From Atrichornis clamosus (Eukaryota > Chordata > Aves > Passeriformes > Menuridae), in assembly GCA_013400975.1 (NCBI GenBank), contig WBMZ01012674.1, positions 62,001 to 126,000 of the forward strand: a stretch of DNA of 64,000 nucleotides. The letters run 5' to 3'. The notes below the pieces were generated by a model. That model saw only the letters and a list, made by a program, of their open reading frames with translations. It did no database searches and was not told the DNA's origin. This document shows positions 28,101 to 37,206 of the stretch, one piece after another; the first letter of the stretch is position 1; every line of letters starts with the position of its first letter. The translations under genes and the position numbers were made by a program.

Positions 28101-31100
28101 TAAATATTTGGTCAGCAAATACCTACATTTTGAAGCCTTACTAAAATACTGTTCCTTGTCTTGTCTGCCATTTACAGGACAAATTCTTAAAAGAAAAACA
28201 CACAAAACAAAAACCACTGCATTCATACCAAGAATTACAAAATAATGTAAGACCTAATTAGCAAAGCCGTTTTTGACGTGACATTTGACGATGATCTGAC
28301 CTATTCTACAGAACTTTGAAAATTACAAATTACAAAAATAGCTACGTAAAAAACCCCTCCATCTTTTCTTTCAGCTCTAGCAACAGATTGTTTTAGTAAC
28401 AGCAATCTGTTTGGCAAATGAAAAGAAATTACCCAACATCAGAAGATATTAAGAGTCACAAGGCAGTGAATCACTACAGAACAAGCCAAGCCAACTGACC
28501 AAGGAGCAACAGGAGTCTGCATTTCTTGCATTCCTGCAGGTGAAACATTCAGAGAAGCTACTTTTTGGATAGAACAGCTCCTTAGGTCTGCCTATACTAC
28601 AGAAACATCATAAAGCCCGTGTGCCTGCAGGGAAACAGGGAATAAATTGTCATTGCCAGGGATAAAACAACCAAGGAGATTTGTCTTGCACAATGATATT
28701 GTTAATCCACCTCTATTATCAGAAAACCTTTCCTGCCAGTCTGGAAAGAATTTGACTAGCAAGTTTGTGGAACATCCATTACTGGAGGTTTTGAACGTGT
28801 CAGATAAATATTTGTGAAATGTGATTTAGGTACAGCTGATCCATCACACAGAAGACTGAAGTCTTTCTTTCAAGATAACTTTCATCTCTATTTTTTTCCC
28901 CTCCAAGTCACTGCATTTTGACTGTTAATAAACTTGCATCTTCCAGTTTAGTAAACCATTAAACTCCACATTTTTCTCTAGGAACAATACAGTAGAAAAT
29001 TGTGAAGATCTTCAAAGCAGACAGAAGTTTTAAAATAATTTCTGACATAACAATACATTCACTGTCAACTCTTTCTCTGTAAGCACTCTACAAAAAGCTG
29101 CACTTTTAAAATTTAGTTTTCTTGCAAGCAAGCATATGGCACCTGACTATTTTTCTTTTCAACAGACTCAGGTAAGTAAATGTGAACATTTCCTATGATG
29201 ATCGGGGCACTTTTCTCGAAATTCATCTTAACAGGATTAGTGATGAAATTTTTCCACATAATGAGGTTTGGTACATTTTATTAGCAGTAACAGGAGGAAA
29301 TTTTAGCCAGGTTAAATCAAAATAAATTCTTTACACTGACTGCACCACATTTTGCTTGATGGAGATTTAGAAGTATATTTATTACTATAGTCTTTCCACT
29401 TACAATTGTCCTGAGGTGACAGGAAACATTTACTTTTCATACAGAAATCCTCCTGCCACCTGAGCATTCTGTATTGTGGACTTGAACCTACTTTGGTTTA
29501 AAGGTGTTTTCTTGGGTATGACTGGGAGAGGAAACATCAAAACATTCATGCAAATACAAAGTGTACAACAAAAGTAGTTTCTACCTCTAAAAATCTGAAT
29601 TTTATTATTGAAAAACTAGGAGTAGAATGGTATACAGTGTGATTAGGAAAGTTTTATTTTCTCAATAGTACTTCCGTTTCTGAACCATTTTTCTTAAAAC
29701 ATTGTCATGGTTTAACCCGGCAGGCAGGCAGCTGAACACTACATAGTCTTTTGATCACTCCCTTTGCCCCTATAGGAGCAGGGAGACAATTAGGGGGGGA
29801 AAAAGGTAGAATTCGTGGGTTGAGATAAAGACAGTTTAATAGGATAGAAAAAGGAAGAAACAGTAATAATAAAAACAAGAACTATAAAAATAGCATACAA
29901 AGCAAGTCACACACAACGCAATTGCTCACCACCTGCTGGCCAACGCCCAGCCAATGCCCGTGCAGCAGCCCCCAGACAGCTTTCCCCCTATTTCACACAC
30001 TGAGCATGATGCCATATAGTATGAGATATTCCTGTGGCCACTTGGGGTCAGCTGTCCTGGCTGTGTCTCCTCCCAACTTCTTGTGCCCCCAGCCTTCACA
30101 CTGGGAGGGCAGTACGAGGAGCTGAAGAGTCCTTGACCACTGCTTAGCAACAACTGCAACAGTGGTGTGTTATTAACGTGATTCTCACCCCAAATTCAAA
30201 ACACAGCACTGCATCTGCTACTGGGAAAAAAATTAACGCTATCCCAGTGAAAAACAGGACATAAATCACAAAAGCATGAAAGTATTTAGAGAGCTAGGCT
30301 TGGCTGAATTGGTCTTTGCAGTCTCTGGTTCTTCTCCCTTCAAGTCTGGCTCAAAGCATAGCCATATTTCAGCAAGTGCTCTCAGGGATCTTTTCTTAGG
30401 TGAACTGTATGATGCAATGGAAACTTAGAGACAGATTCACACTTCTGAAGTACTTTACAGATAAAAACACTCCTGTGCTTGGTTCCTGGGTAGCTCCTCT
30501 CATCTTCAATACTATTCACATGAAGCAGAGAATATTACAAATATTCAGAAATAACAGCAGATCTACCAGCTGTCTTAATGCAGTTCCTTTACTAATGAAA
30601 CACTACTAAATTCATGAGGTGTGAAAGCTGAGCAGCTACAAATGACATGGCTATTTTTTGCTACTTTAAATTTTGAAATATTCTCATGTCCTAGTAAGCT
30701 CTGTATGCTTATTTTATATAAAGGAAATGAAGTTTTTAATATACATTCTTACTCAGGAAAAGCACCAACACTCTTCAGTGAGATGCAGGAAATTTAATTT
30801 ATGGATAATATTTTCAAAAATATACCCTTTAAAATAAGGAAAGGCATGTATCTATCAAAGGTATATTTTAAAAAGCTCTGACAATAGAAACTAATAAAAA
30901 AAATGTAATACATTAAACGTACATAAAAATCTCAGTGAAAGCGGGAAGGTGCCATTTGGATTACCTGACAGGAGCGAAACTGGTTGACCAGCAGTGTACA
31001 TCTCTGTGGGTCTTTTCTTCCATCCAAACTGTCCAGTTCAGCTGCTACTTGATTTAGTTCCTCATCAGCATAGTAGAACTGAGCAAGGAGCTGTGGGTCT

Positions 31101-31105
31101 GTTCT
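1020..31105 (-). CDS. ZFYVE28: ZFYVE28 (LST2) gene, partial: coding exons 2-7 of a split minus-strand gene
   Basis: ZFYVE28 is the vertebrate homologue of worm lst-2, a PI3P-binding FYVE protein of early endosomes that negatively regulates EGF receptor signalling (family knowledge). Seen here: six minus-strand exons at 31105-30965, 11146-11009, 8535-8333, 6641-6552, 4178-4089 and 1121-1020 (141, 138, 203, 90, 90 and 102 bp). Joined, they give a continuous frame that closely matches the human N-terminal region from about residue 14 to 268, with recognisable blocks [61 protein letters not shown] and [17 protein letters not shown]. Intron phases are 0, 0, 2, 2 and 2 for introns 2 to 6, and split codons rebuild the expected Ser, Arg and Cys. 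The start codon exon is to the right of the window; the acidic/serine-rich middle and the FYVE finger are to the left. Identity is very secure; species-specific isoforms are not resolvable. Confidence 0.96.
1122..4088 (-). other. ZFYVE28: ZFYVE28 intron 6 (2,967 bp)
   Basis: Bounded by donor GTAAGTAA at 4088 and acceptor AATTACAG at 1122. It is AT-rich and contains an AAAC microsatellite at about 1415-1434. I recognised no CR1 or LTR fragment and no coding sequence. Confidence 0.9.
1414..1435. repeat. (AAAC)n microsatellite
   Basis: Five uninterrupted or nearly uninterrupted AAAC units on the plus strand, reading GTTT repeats in the ZFYVE28 transcript, within intron 6. Confidence 0.85.
4089..4178 (-). 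CDS. ZFYVE28: ZFYVE28 coding exon 6 (90 bp)
   Basis: The exon completes Arg204 and encodes [17 protein letters not shown] followed by [12 protein letters not shown], about residues 205-233, then TG of Cys234. The acceptor is TTCTTCTGCTTAG before AGCC; the donor is TTGTATG followed by GTAAGTAA. The human equivalent begins ALDFGYLTQD, so only residues 3-4 of the exon differ, by my recollection of the human sequence. Both boundaries are phase 2. A second AG lies directly after the acceptor; using it would break the frame to the rest of the exon. Confidence 0.95.
4179..6551 (-). other. ZFYVE28: ZFYVE28 intron 5 (2,373 bp)
   Basis: Bounded by donor GTAAGTT at 6551 and acceptor CTGCTTAG at 4179. 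It holds the CR1 copy described at 5113-5985. The interval 4800-5110 has a higher GC content but matches nothing I can name; the rest is AT-rich and featureless. Confidence 0.9.
5113..5985 (-). mobile_element. CR1 LINE 3' fragment, old and degenerate
   Basis: The plus strand begins with the inverted CR1 tail (ACAGAACCACAGAATTG), followed by the typical reverse-complement segments: GACCTCTGGAGATCATC, then TCCAACCTCC, TTCTTCCTCATGTTGAGG, CCTTGTCCTGTCCCTGGGC and GGCCCAGCTCCTGCAGG up to about 5555. From about 5670 a diverged block (GGTGTCATCTACAGACTGTG) and another near 5905-5980 resemble upstream parts of CR1 ORF2, so the element probably extends to about 5985 with many mutations. Sense is minus, the same as the host gene. 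It is 5' truncated, the usual state of CR1. The part beyond 5560 is less certain. Confidence 0.8.
6552..6641 (-). CDS. ZFYVE28: ZFYVE28 coding exon 5 (90 bp)
   Basis: The exon is too short to have its own open-frame call, but it is clear by splicing. It supplies the third base of Ser174, then [20 protein letters not shown] through ETVE, then two bases of Arg204. The acceptor is TTTTTGTAG before T; the donor is GAGAG followed by GTAAGTT. It matches the human segment [18 protein letters not shown] almost exactly. Both boundaries are phase 2, and 90 bp is a multiple of three, so it could be skipped without changing frame. Confidence 0.94.
6642..8332 (-). other. ZFYVE28: ZFYVE28 intron 4 (1,691 bp)
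   Basis: Bounded by donor GTAAAAG at 8332 and acceptor TTTTTGTAG at 6642. AT-rich; no repeat class or other gene recognised. Confidence 0.9.
8333..8535 (-). CDS. ZFYVE28: ZFYVE28 coding exon 4 (203 bp, 67 codons plus 2 bases)
   Basis: The exon encodes [20 protein letters not shown] through [11 protein letters not shown], about residues 107-173. The acceptor is TTCACAG before TGT (phase 0); the donor is TTAAG followed by GTAAAAG (phase 2). The last two bases AG join the T of exon 5 to make Ser174, as in human. It is the only asymmetric exon of the six, so skipping it alone would break the frame. The sequence is rich in charged residues with hydrophobic spacing, consistent with helices; no named domain is claimed. 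The middle part ([28 protein letters not shown]) is less conserved relative to human than the flanks. Confidence 0.95.
8536..11008 (-). other. ZFYVE28: ZFYVE28 intron 3 (2,473 bp)
   Basis: Bounded by donor GTAGGT at 11008 and acceptor TTTCACAG at 8536. It contains a short perfect hairpin at 10433-10456. No transposon or coding sequence recognised. Confidence 0.9.
10433..10456. repeat. Perfect 9-bp inverted repeat with 6-base loop
   Basis: GTTCCTACA, loop AGTTGC, then TGTAGGAAC. It lies in intron 3. The stem is too short for a microRNA precursor and it has no T-tract; no function is inferred. Confidence 0.7.
11009..11146 (-). CDS. ZFYVE28: ZFYVE28 coding exon 3 (138 bp, 46 codons), with the Lys87 equivalent
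   Basis: The exon encodes [16 protein letters not shown] through LWFGAE, matching human residues 61-106. The acceptor is TTTCAG before GAT; the donor is GAG followed by GTAGGT; both ends are phase 0. The lysine of FCVKFPEE (codon 11068-11066, AAG) lines up with human Lys87, reported as the monoubiquitination site that removes LST2 from endosomes and controls its effect on EGF receptor trafficking (family knowledge). The segment just before it, HERANRD here, differs from the human QDRAPRD, while the [15 protein letters not shown] block is conserved. Confidence 0.95.
13876..13896. repeat. Short tandem duplication, 10-bp unit
   Basis: TCTGTCTAAA occurs twice back to back, probably replication slippage in intron 2. 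Confidence 0.6.
16083..16835 (-). mobile_element. CR1 LINE, 5'-truncated copy with ORF2 C-terminal remnant
   Basis: The plus strand starts with the inverted 3' end (CCATAGAATTGTTTTGGTTC, then GACCATCAAGTCCAACCACT) and continues through the reverse complement of the 3' UTR into ORF2. On the minus strand the ORF2 remnant at 16812-16558 reads [40 protein letters not shown] and [11 protein letters not shown], which is typical of the region downstream of the CR1 reverse transcriptase. A second piece at 16376 reads [14 protein letters not shown] in another frame, so the ORF is broken. The long plus-strand frame at 16252-16884 is antisense to this element and is not a gene. Sense is the same as ZFYVE28. 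Confidence 0.93.
21780..22246 (+). mobile_element. Internally deleted CR1 LINE: endonuclease fragment joined to the 3' end
   Basis: From 21799 the plus strand encodes a CR1 ORF2 endonuclease fragment: [14 protein letters not shown], then [28 protein letters not shown] and, after frame noise, [12 protein letters not shown] ending near 22060. The family motif SETWW reads SKTGW, so a conserved catalytic-region Glu is lost. At about 22062 the sequence jumps to late ORF2 (GAAGAGACTGAGGGGAGACC), and near 22136 it jumps again from CACTGATCTCT to GGGGCACATGGTGTG. Compared with the copy at 51.2-51.5 kb, this second gap removes about 175-180 bases. The end is the normal CR1 tail (TTCCAACTCAGCATATTC). 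The whole reverse transcriptase is missing. Confidence 0.88.
23797..23896. repeat. T/G-rich low-complexity tract
   Basis: About 100 bases on the plus strand are almost free of A and C in long runs (GTTTGAGTTT, GGTGGTTTTTTGGTTTGAG, GTTTTGTGGG), followed directly by an A-rich run. It is intronic low-complexity DNA. Confidence 0.65.
24209..24474 (+). mobile_element. CR1 LINE ORF2 fragment (mosaic, part 1)
   Basis: Plus-sense CR1: TTCAACAAGGCCAAGTGCAA (FNKAKC), followed by LRAAL-type and TGTATCCTGGGCTGCC, AGCAGGTCAAGGGAGGTGA and CAGCTCTAGGGTCCTCAG. This corresponds to the part of ORF2 after the reverse transcriptase. It stops abruptly at GGGTCCTCAG, where the next fragment begins in the opposite orientation. 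Confidence 0.88.
24475..25012 (-). mobile_element. CR1 LINE ORF2 fragment, inverted (mosaic, part 2)
   Basis: The plus strand carries reverse-complemented CR1: CCAGTCTGTCCATACATCCA, CCCTCTCATTTGTCGAGG, CTGCAGGGCCTCCCTGCC, then AACAGCTCCTCCCAGTTTGG and CATCACATGATGTGTTTATCC. It matches, in the opposite orientation, the 50.55-50.9 kb copy, so it belongs to that subfamily. It lacks its own 3' UTR and tail at the left end, which is odd for a simple LINE insertion. Confidence 0.88.
25022..25247 (+). mobile_element. CR1 LINE 3' end (mosaic, part 3)
   Basis: Plus-sense CR1 3' terminus: AAAATTATTTACTGGGAGGG, TGAGACACTGGCACAGGTTG, GGCCAGGTTGGATGGGGC, then TCTTTAAGGTTTCTTCCAAC and the degenerate tail ATCCTATGACTATGATTTT. 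It is likely the 3' continuation of part 1, with about 300 bases of the family sequence missing between them and part 2 in their place. Confidence 0.88.
29703..30261 (-). mobile_element. Solo LTR of an avian endogenous retrovirus (ERVL-like)
   Basis: The element runs from TGTCATGGTTTAACCCGG to CAGTGAAAAACAGGACA on the plus strand, 559 bp with TG/CA-type ends, and resembles a repeat family abundant in neoavian birds. On the minus strand (LTR sense) it has a putative polyadenylation signal ATTAAA at 29840-29835, near the family's ...CTGTCTTTATCTCAACC segment. The expected TATA box near 29985-29990 is degraded. I see no convincing target-site duplication and no internal retroviral genes, so it is a solo LTR. 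Family assignment below ERV-LTR level is from memory. Confidence 0.85.
30965..31105 (-). CDS. ZFYVE28: ZFYVE28 coding exon 2 (141 bp, 47 codons)
   Basis: The exon begins [19 protein letters not shown] and ends NQFRSCQ, matching residues about 14-60 of the human protein. The acceptor is CAATACAG before AGA; the donor is CAG followed by GTAATC, so both ends are phase 0. The polypyrimidine tract at the acceptor is weak. The reading frame stays open into the intron on the 5' side, with in-frame ATGs at 31168 and 31120, but the GT-rich upstream sequence has no similarity to the family's short first exon (MMNRFRKWLYKPK in human). I therefore treat 31105 as an acceptor-defined exon start and not as a translation start. 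Exon 1 was not found anywhere between here and 64000. Confidence 0.95.
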
Positions 31106-34100
31106 CTGTATTGGAGACATGGACAATGTTACATTATTTTTGCAAAAAAAACCCAAACCAAAAACCAAAACAAGTTCAGTTAGTTGTATTTGTTGTGATT
31201 TTTTTAAACCTAAAAGCCAGATGTGGCAGCATGGAAAAAAACGATCTTGAGATATTTACATACACTTAGAAACTTTTTCTACCTTGAAGCAAAAAAACCC
31301 CTCTCACATAACAAACCTGAGACGTTACTCAGCCACCATTATCTCCAAAATCACCCTAGCATTCTCACTACTTGTGGCATAATTATCTGGAGGAGCAAAC
31401 AACTGAATCACAAGTTTTGTTTATTAAACAAAAGCAGACTTCAGCTCTAGGCAGAACAAGACAAAGCTGCTTTCCAAGTTAAAATAAACAAACCAACCAT
31501 TCCCCCCGACCTATCAAGCCATGGAATAACCTACTGAACACCGTGGTAACATTTTCAGCACAATCTGGTCAGAATCCTCCCTCTGAGCATCACAAGAATG
31601 AAGCCACAGAAGGAAAAGGTACCGAATCTACCAGGGCCAAAGAGATGTAAAGACTTCACATAAGAAATAATAATATGACTAAACAAGACATTACAGAGAG
31701 AAAACTATGTCACAAGTCTTTCTAGTGGCAAAGAACAGATTCATCACAATGGATTTTTGGCCACATTAAGATAAAGCAGCAATCATAATAAAAAGAACAG
31801 AAGAATAAAGGAATGCCTCCTCGAAAATACTGAGAAATATTAATAGTACAGGTTTACACCACAAAAGGAATTTTAAAAATATTAACAGCTGGGAATTCTG
31901 ATGCTTATGCAAGCTTTCATAAAAATATTTTAAAAATTAGGCATCAGTGTGTGTGAAAGGAGGAGATGAGAATTTGGGCTTTTCAAAGACAGTAGAGATA
32001 CAAGTGGGAGGAGGGAGGGAGTAGGTTTTTGTAGATGCCACCAAATTAGTAAAAGATTCACAGGCTCCAATAAACACAACCTCTTATTATTCTAAAGAAG
32101 TAGTCAGTAAGATGTACACAGGATTTGTGGGATGTGTATAAAATGAAACCAGGTGTTTTTAATCACAGTGTAAGAAATATTAAGAGTATACTAACTGTAG
32201 ACCAGGAACTAGAGTTAGTTGTCACTAGATGAAAGAAAAAAATGCATGATACTACAAATAAATAGCTGCAAAGTATCTGAAATTGATTCTTAATACACTG
32301 AAGAACAAAACAACTCAAAAATACTGTTAGAAAGCTTAGGCTATGTATAGAAACAGTAAAAACAAAGACCAAGCTGCATGAAAGCAGTTCATGGTGACTC
32401 AAATATTGGGAAAAAAAATAACATAGAGAGTAACTTAAAGGTAAAGAAAACTGCTGGGTAAAAAGAAAACCTTGCTAAAAAAACTAAACTTAAAAAAAAA
32501 TAGCAAATGCATAGAAATTACCAAGAAGCAATACATTTTAAGCAACGACTAGCGAAGATGTACAAATAAGCATATCAGAGCAAAACACATACCAACAGAA
32601 ACAAGTGCAATACAGGGAAGAAATTAGTCATCAGCAAAACAAAGATAAAATCACTTGAAAAGACATCACCAAATCCAACAAATGGCCAAGGACACTTAGT
32701 GTACAATGAGGAAGCATATGTTGTGAACCATAATAATTTCAATCTGAAACAAAACATATTGTTGAACTCCATATTTTAGTCTCCAGAATACATATCCCTG
32801 AAAAGGAAACCTTTCAGGGCTTCATAGTACATTAGCATTAAAACTTACACAGATAGTCAGTCCCTGAAACAGAAGAGGGTATCAGCACCTTTTGAAGATA
32901 ATCTTCCATACTTGGCAGGATGAAGATGTTAACCAGTGCAAGTGTTTTATTGCCGTAAAACTCACTGAAACAGATCTAGTCTTGTAAGTGATGCTGCATA
33001 TGCCTCCAGTGTTATGAGCTGAACTGGTTCTCAGGCAGCAATTTAACAAGAAAACAACAACAATCCCCTCAAAAAAAGAGGCACCCACTCCTGCTCCTAC
33101 ATGACTTTTTGGTATACGAATACAGATAACTAAAGGCTACCTGGAGTATTGCTGTGACCTATCTCACTGCCTGGCAGCTTCCTACATTGCTTCACACCTC
33201 CCAGTTTCTGAGGCAAATCAGAAATGAAATGTTTTTTCAGACAACTGAAATGTAGTAATGGAAGTGTTACATTTTGGGGTTTTATTTATTTTGTTCTTTA
33301 ATCAGCCAGTTTCTAGAAAATAGGGAGTCTTTTCACTCTTAAGCTTCTTCCTCTTAATCCCTTCAATGTTATCTTTTATTATGCAGTTTCAGTACCTTAA
33401 GTGTAAGCTGTCGAAAATCTACACTCTTGAATTATGTCTTCAGTATAGCCTTGATATAAAGGTGCCCAGGGAGACAGATAAAGCTTGTGATATATGACCA
33501 GGGAAACAAACAAAATTCAAAATTAATGATAATATGAGGGAGAGCATGTAACTGAACTACTAAATTTTATGTTGTTTAGTTCTAAATTTCTGTATTTATA
33601 GTCAAGCTTAGTAAAGCATTTCTTTAAGCATCCCTTACCCAATTGTTTTTATTATTTCTGATTTTTATGTTTTCCTTCAGCATTTATCCACAACCATTAA
33701 AACTTTCTAAATGAAGTTAATAAACAAAGATGCAGGAGTCTGTGTGTGGAATTGTGGCAAAGCATGACTGCTGATTGTTAAGCATCTAAATTGCACTGCA
33801 GAAGCAAAATAAGGCAATTTATTAAGACTGGTCTCAAGCAAAACAAGCAAGCCTGAGATGCTTAGCTCCCACGTGGCTGAATTTTTCAATTGGAGGAACA
33901 AAAGTTTTAATTGAGTTCTCTCAACTGTGTTATGTTCGGTGTGGATTAGTAGTGTGATCTTTGATTAATTGTGTCAATCATATGTGGTCCCTGGCAAACT
34001 AGAACTGCATGAAACTCTAAATCTCTTCACAGGGGGCCACTTAAAGCAAATAACCACAACTTTGTAAATTCAATCTACTCAAATTGGTAACAGAAAATTA

Positions 34101-35850
34101 CAGAAAAGATAGTGCCAATTTTTACTTTCAGTTTATGCAAAACATGGTTCAAATAATTTAAATCAAATTCCTTACTATTCTTTGGCAGCGTAAGGATTAG
34201 CAATTCTCTGCTAATTCTGGTAAAATTAATAGAAAGACATCACTTGAAAGCACCTAACGGAGAACCTATCACTTATCATGGCAGTTCGTTTCAGGAAATC
34301 CTCCCATTTAACATCAAATTAATGCATCTAAATTCTTGTTTTGTTTTGCTGGACTTCAACAATAATGCTCATTTTGCCATATTCCACTACAGTATTGAAT
34401 ACTTGCATTACTTCTATTTGCCTATTTCTGTACCCACTGACTGCAACAACCCCTTTAACCATATCATTGCACATATGAGTTTGGGATTTTTGGGGAGAAT
34501 CTTTGTTTGGTTGCGCAGATGTTTGTTGTATGTGCTGATACTGTCATCTGTTATCTCCCCAACATCTTCCTGAGCATGAGCTCTCCAGGTAGAAGTCTCA
34601 TTTTGTAAGTACACCCTGATCCCTTCTGTCTACTGCCTCTTCATACTCCAGATATTCAGCCCAATAAATGAACCAGGTTATTCTGTGTATCTTTATTGCC
34701 AGCACAAAGTACCATACGACTGGAGAATCTCCAAAGAGATTCTAATCTCTTGGACTGCTTGGAGAATCTTGGAGATTCAAATTTCCACAGATTTGAAACC
34801 ATCACTTCATGCACGGGTCATAACTCACTATCCCCGTTTGTATGATATACATCAACTATCATTCCAGCCAGTACAAAGACAGGAATCAGCACATGATCTG
34901 TTTATTAAAGAAAAAAAACCCTTAGCTAAACAAAATAACACACATTTACCCGTCACATGTAGTAGTACACCATTCTTTTTTTCATGAAAGATCACTCACT
35001 GAATACCTATTTTAATAATTTTTACCTTTTATTAAGTATCACTCATTAGGTCAAATACCAAAATCAGAAGACACCTGCCTGCCATCCGCAAGGTCAGTAT
35101 AAAACTGTCCATATGAAAAAGTTGTAATAACTACTGAACTGGTTACACTCTGGCTTTACCCATGAAGTCCTACCAATGAACAGTGACTAGGATTAGGTTA
35201 GTTCAGTTTATTGCATAATGAATTCTGATCTGATATTTCAAACAGGATTTAAATGGACTATAAGAGAATGTTAAGAAGAAAACATCTTAAATTAAGATAC
35301 CTGTTAGCTACAGGTTATTAGACAAATAACAGGTCTAAAAAATTATTTACTGCATGTTATCAGAAGAAAGGAGACTATTCTCACATCTTATGAACAAGGT
35401 GGTAGACCAAAACCAGAAACTGTCCCTAAAAAAAAGTGGCAACTAACAGAGAGGAAGAATTCTAACACAGACTTCCCAACATTGGACAGAGACCAAAAAA
35501 CACACTATCAACAAGAAGCCAGGGTGCCAACAGACCAATGTCAAACCACACTAATTCTGGAGTTTAAGAATCACCTTGAAAATCACATTTCCAGAAACAA
35601 GGGTGGTTCTCAGGGACACGTCCTCCTTTTGAAAGAAAACTGCAAGCACTTATCATGTGATTTTTAACAGCAGCTTTCAAGTATCAATACCACCTCTTTT
35701 TTAGTAACATAAAAGGTGTGTCATAACTGACAGCAGCCCCTAATCTGAGAATTAAAGGGAATGTTTCCCTCAGGTTTCCGTGATTCTTTGTAGAGAAGTA
35801 AAGATATTTTTCAGACTTTTTCTTCTACTGATATCGCAACAGGAAGGCAG

Positions 35851-35869
35851 CCACCACCACCACCACCAC
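35851..35869. repeat. (CCA)n microsatellite
   Basis: Six CCA units on the plus strand, (TGG)n in the transcript, followed by an A run. Intronic simple repeat. Confidence 0.85.
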
Positions 35870-36420
35870 GAAAAAAAGTCATGATGATCCCAAGTAAGCC
35901 AAAGAACAGACTGAAGCAAGGGAACCATGCAAATGAGCAAGATCCCAGCTAGTGATAGCACTAACTTCTGAAGCCTGCCAGTTGTCCTCTGGAAAATAAT
36001 ATTCATCATTTTTGAATTGCTGATCTAAAGGCTACAGAACAACAGCTAAAACCCAACCCTGTTTAAAATAAAATCCATAGACCTGAGATGAAAGGCTTCA
36101 GATCTCCCTTTGTTCACTGTCACCCTTCCAGCACTAAGCATTTATGTTTCTCCCACACACTTAGAAATCCTGACTTGATCCCTATGGAAAGAAACCACAC
36201 AGAAAAGCATTAATTATATGCCTTTGCTGATGGTAAATCCAGATTGCCTTTTGACAAGGGAATAAAGTAAACCTACATCCACTGGCGTAACATTTCAAGT
36301 AGCACTTGGAAAAGGCGAGTTTTAAAAAAAATACATGTACTTTATTACATGTTCTATGAATTGCCTTCACAATCACAGGACAATATTTGGTGACAGTCCA
36401 CATGTGATACTTTTAAGTGC

Positions 36421-37206
36421 TGCAGGGCCCACATGACACAATCCTTCCCTAGCCAGGAAGGTTAAACATCAACTGTCGGCTCAACCATTTCTATTCTGCC
36501 ACGGTTCTAACAGCTGAAGTGAGAAGTTTTAGACAAAGATCCACTGATGTGAATGTGATGGCCTATCTTGCATCTATGTAGCTTCCTTTATTCCCCGTGG
36601 TAAGGGAAAGGGTGGTTTTATAAGCCTGGACAGTAGGGAGTTAATGCATTGCTATGCCTCATAGTGGAAGTGGAGTCAAGGACTGGGCAGGAACAAAAGA
36701 GGGGGCCCTGGGACCACCGAGGACTACAAAGTACCCCGACTCTTTTCAGCAATTCTCCATCAGAAACCTGTACATGGCCCATAGTGTTGCATCTGACTTG
36801 GAGAATCACCTCCCTGGGGAAAGATCCAGGCACTTCCCATGCCAACTTGAGTGTACGTAACCTGACAAACTTTTTGTTTTGTGGGTCTCCACTCCCAATG
36901 GATCAAGTCTGTGACCATAAGCAAAGAACAAGCCTCATCACTGGATCCATGGGTGTTGGTATCTTTCCTCTAAACTATCTACTCGTATCCTTTCCTTCTC
37001 TTTCTTTTCCTCACATATTTTCGTGCTATTTTAATAGTTTTATAGAAGAGAAACAAAATGCCCACATACCTCCTTTCCACTGCAATTCAATTGTTTAAAA
37101 ATAAATCTGCCTTACAAATACACTCAGTGTCTTTTCACTCTAATTCACTCCAAGCATTTTATTAAGAGCAATCTCAGTTACCCTGCCTCAGTGGCAGGTT
37201 ATAACA
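36421..37206 (+). mobile_element. Probable LTR of an endogenous retrovirus (unclassified, ERVL-like?)
   Basis: This 786-bp block has LTR-like architecture in plus sense: it begins TGCAGGGCCCACATGACAC, has a TATA-like TTTATAA at 36617-36623, a polyadenylation signal AATAAA at 37100-37105 about 480 bp downstream, and ends CAGTGGCAGGTTATAACA. Directly after, at 37208, TGGTGTGTCTC resembles the start of a tRNA-Leu primer-binding site, as used by ERVL elements. No matching second LTR, coding region or target duplication was found. The open frame at 36649-37098 lies inside and is probably chance. I do not firmly recognise the family. Confidence 0.42.

Larger units (their letters stand above)
11147..30964 (-). 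other. ZFYVE28: ZFYVE28 intron 2 (19,818 bp)
   Basis: Bounded by donor GTAATC at 30964 and acceptor TTTCAG at 11147. It contains three CR1 loci (16.1-16.8, 21.8-22.25, 24.2-25.25 kb) and a solo LTR (29.7-30.26 kb). The stretches 11.2-16.0, 16.85-21.75, 22.25-24.2 and 25.25-29.7 kb are AT-rich intronic DNA in which I recognise no gene or transposon. The segment 19.03-19.39 kb is locally richer in GC without a match I can name. Confidence 0.9.

Noticed and set aside
34722..34780. Clustered GAGAATCT/GAGATTCT motifs with partial palindromes
   Set aside because: Imperfect and short; consistent with chance or slippage, with no convincing stem or array.
35851..35869. CCA repeat as a candidate coding Pro/His or regulatory array
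   Set aside because: Simple microsatellite in an intron with no frame or splice context.
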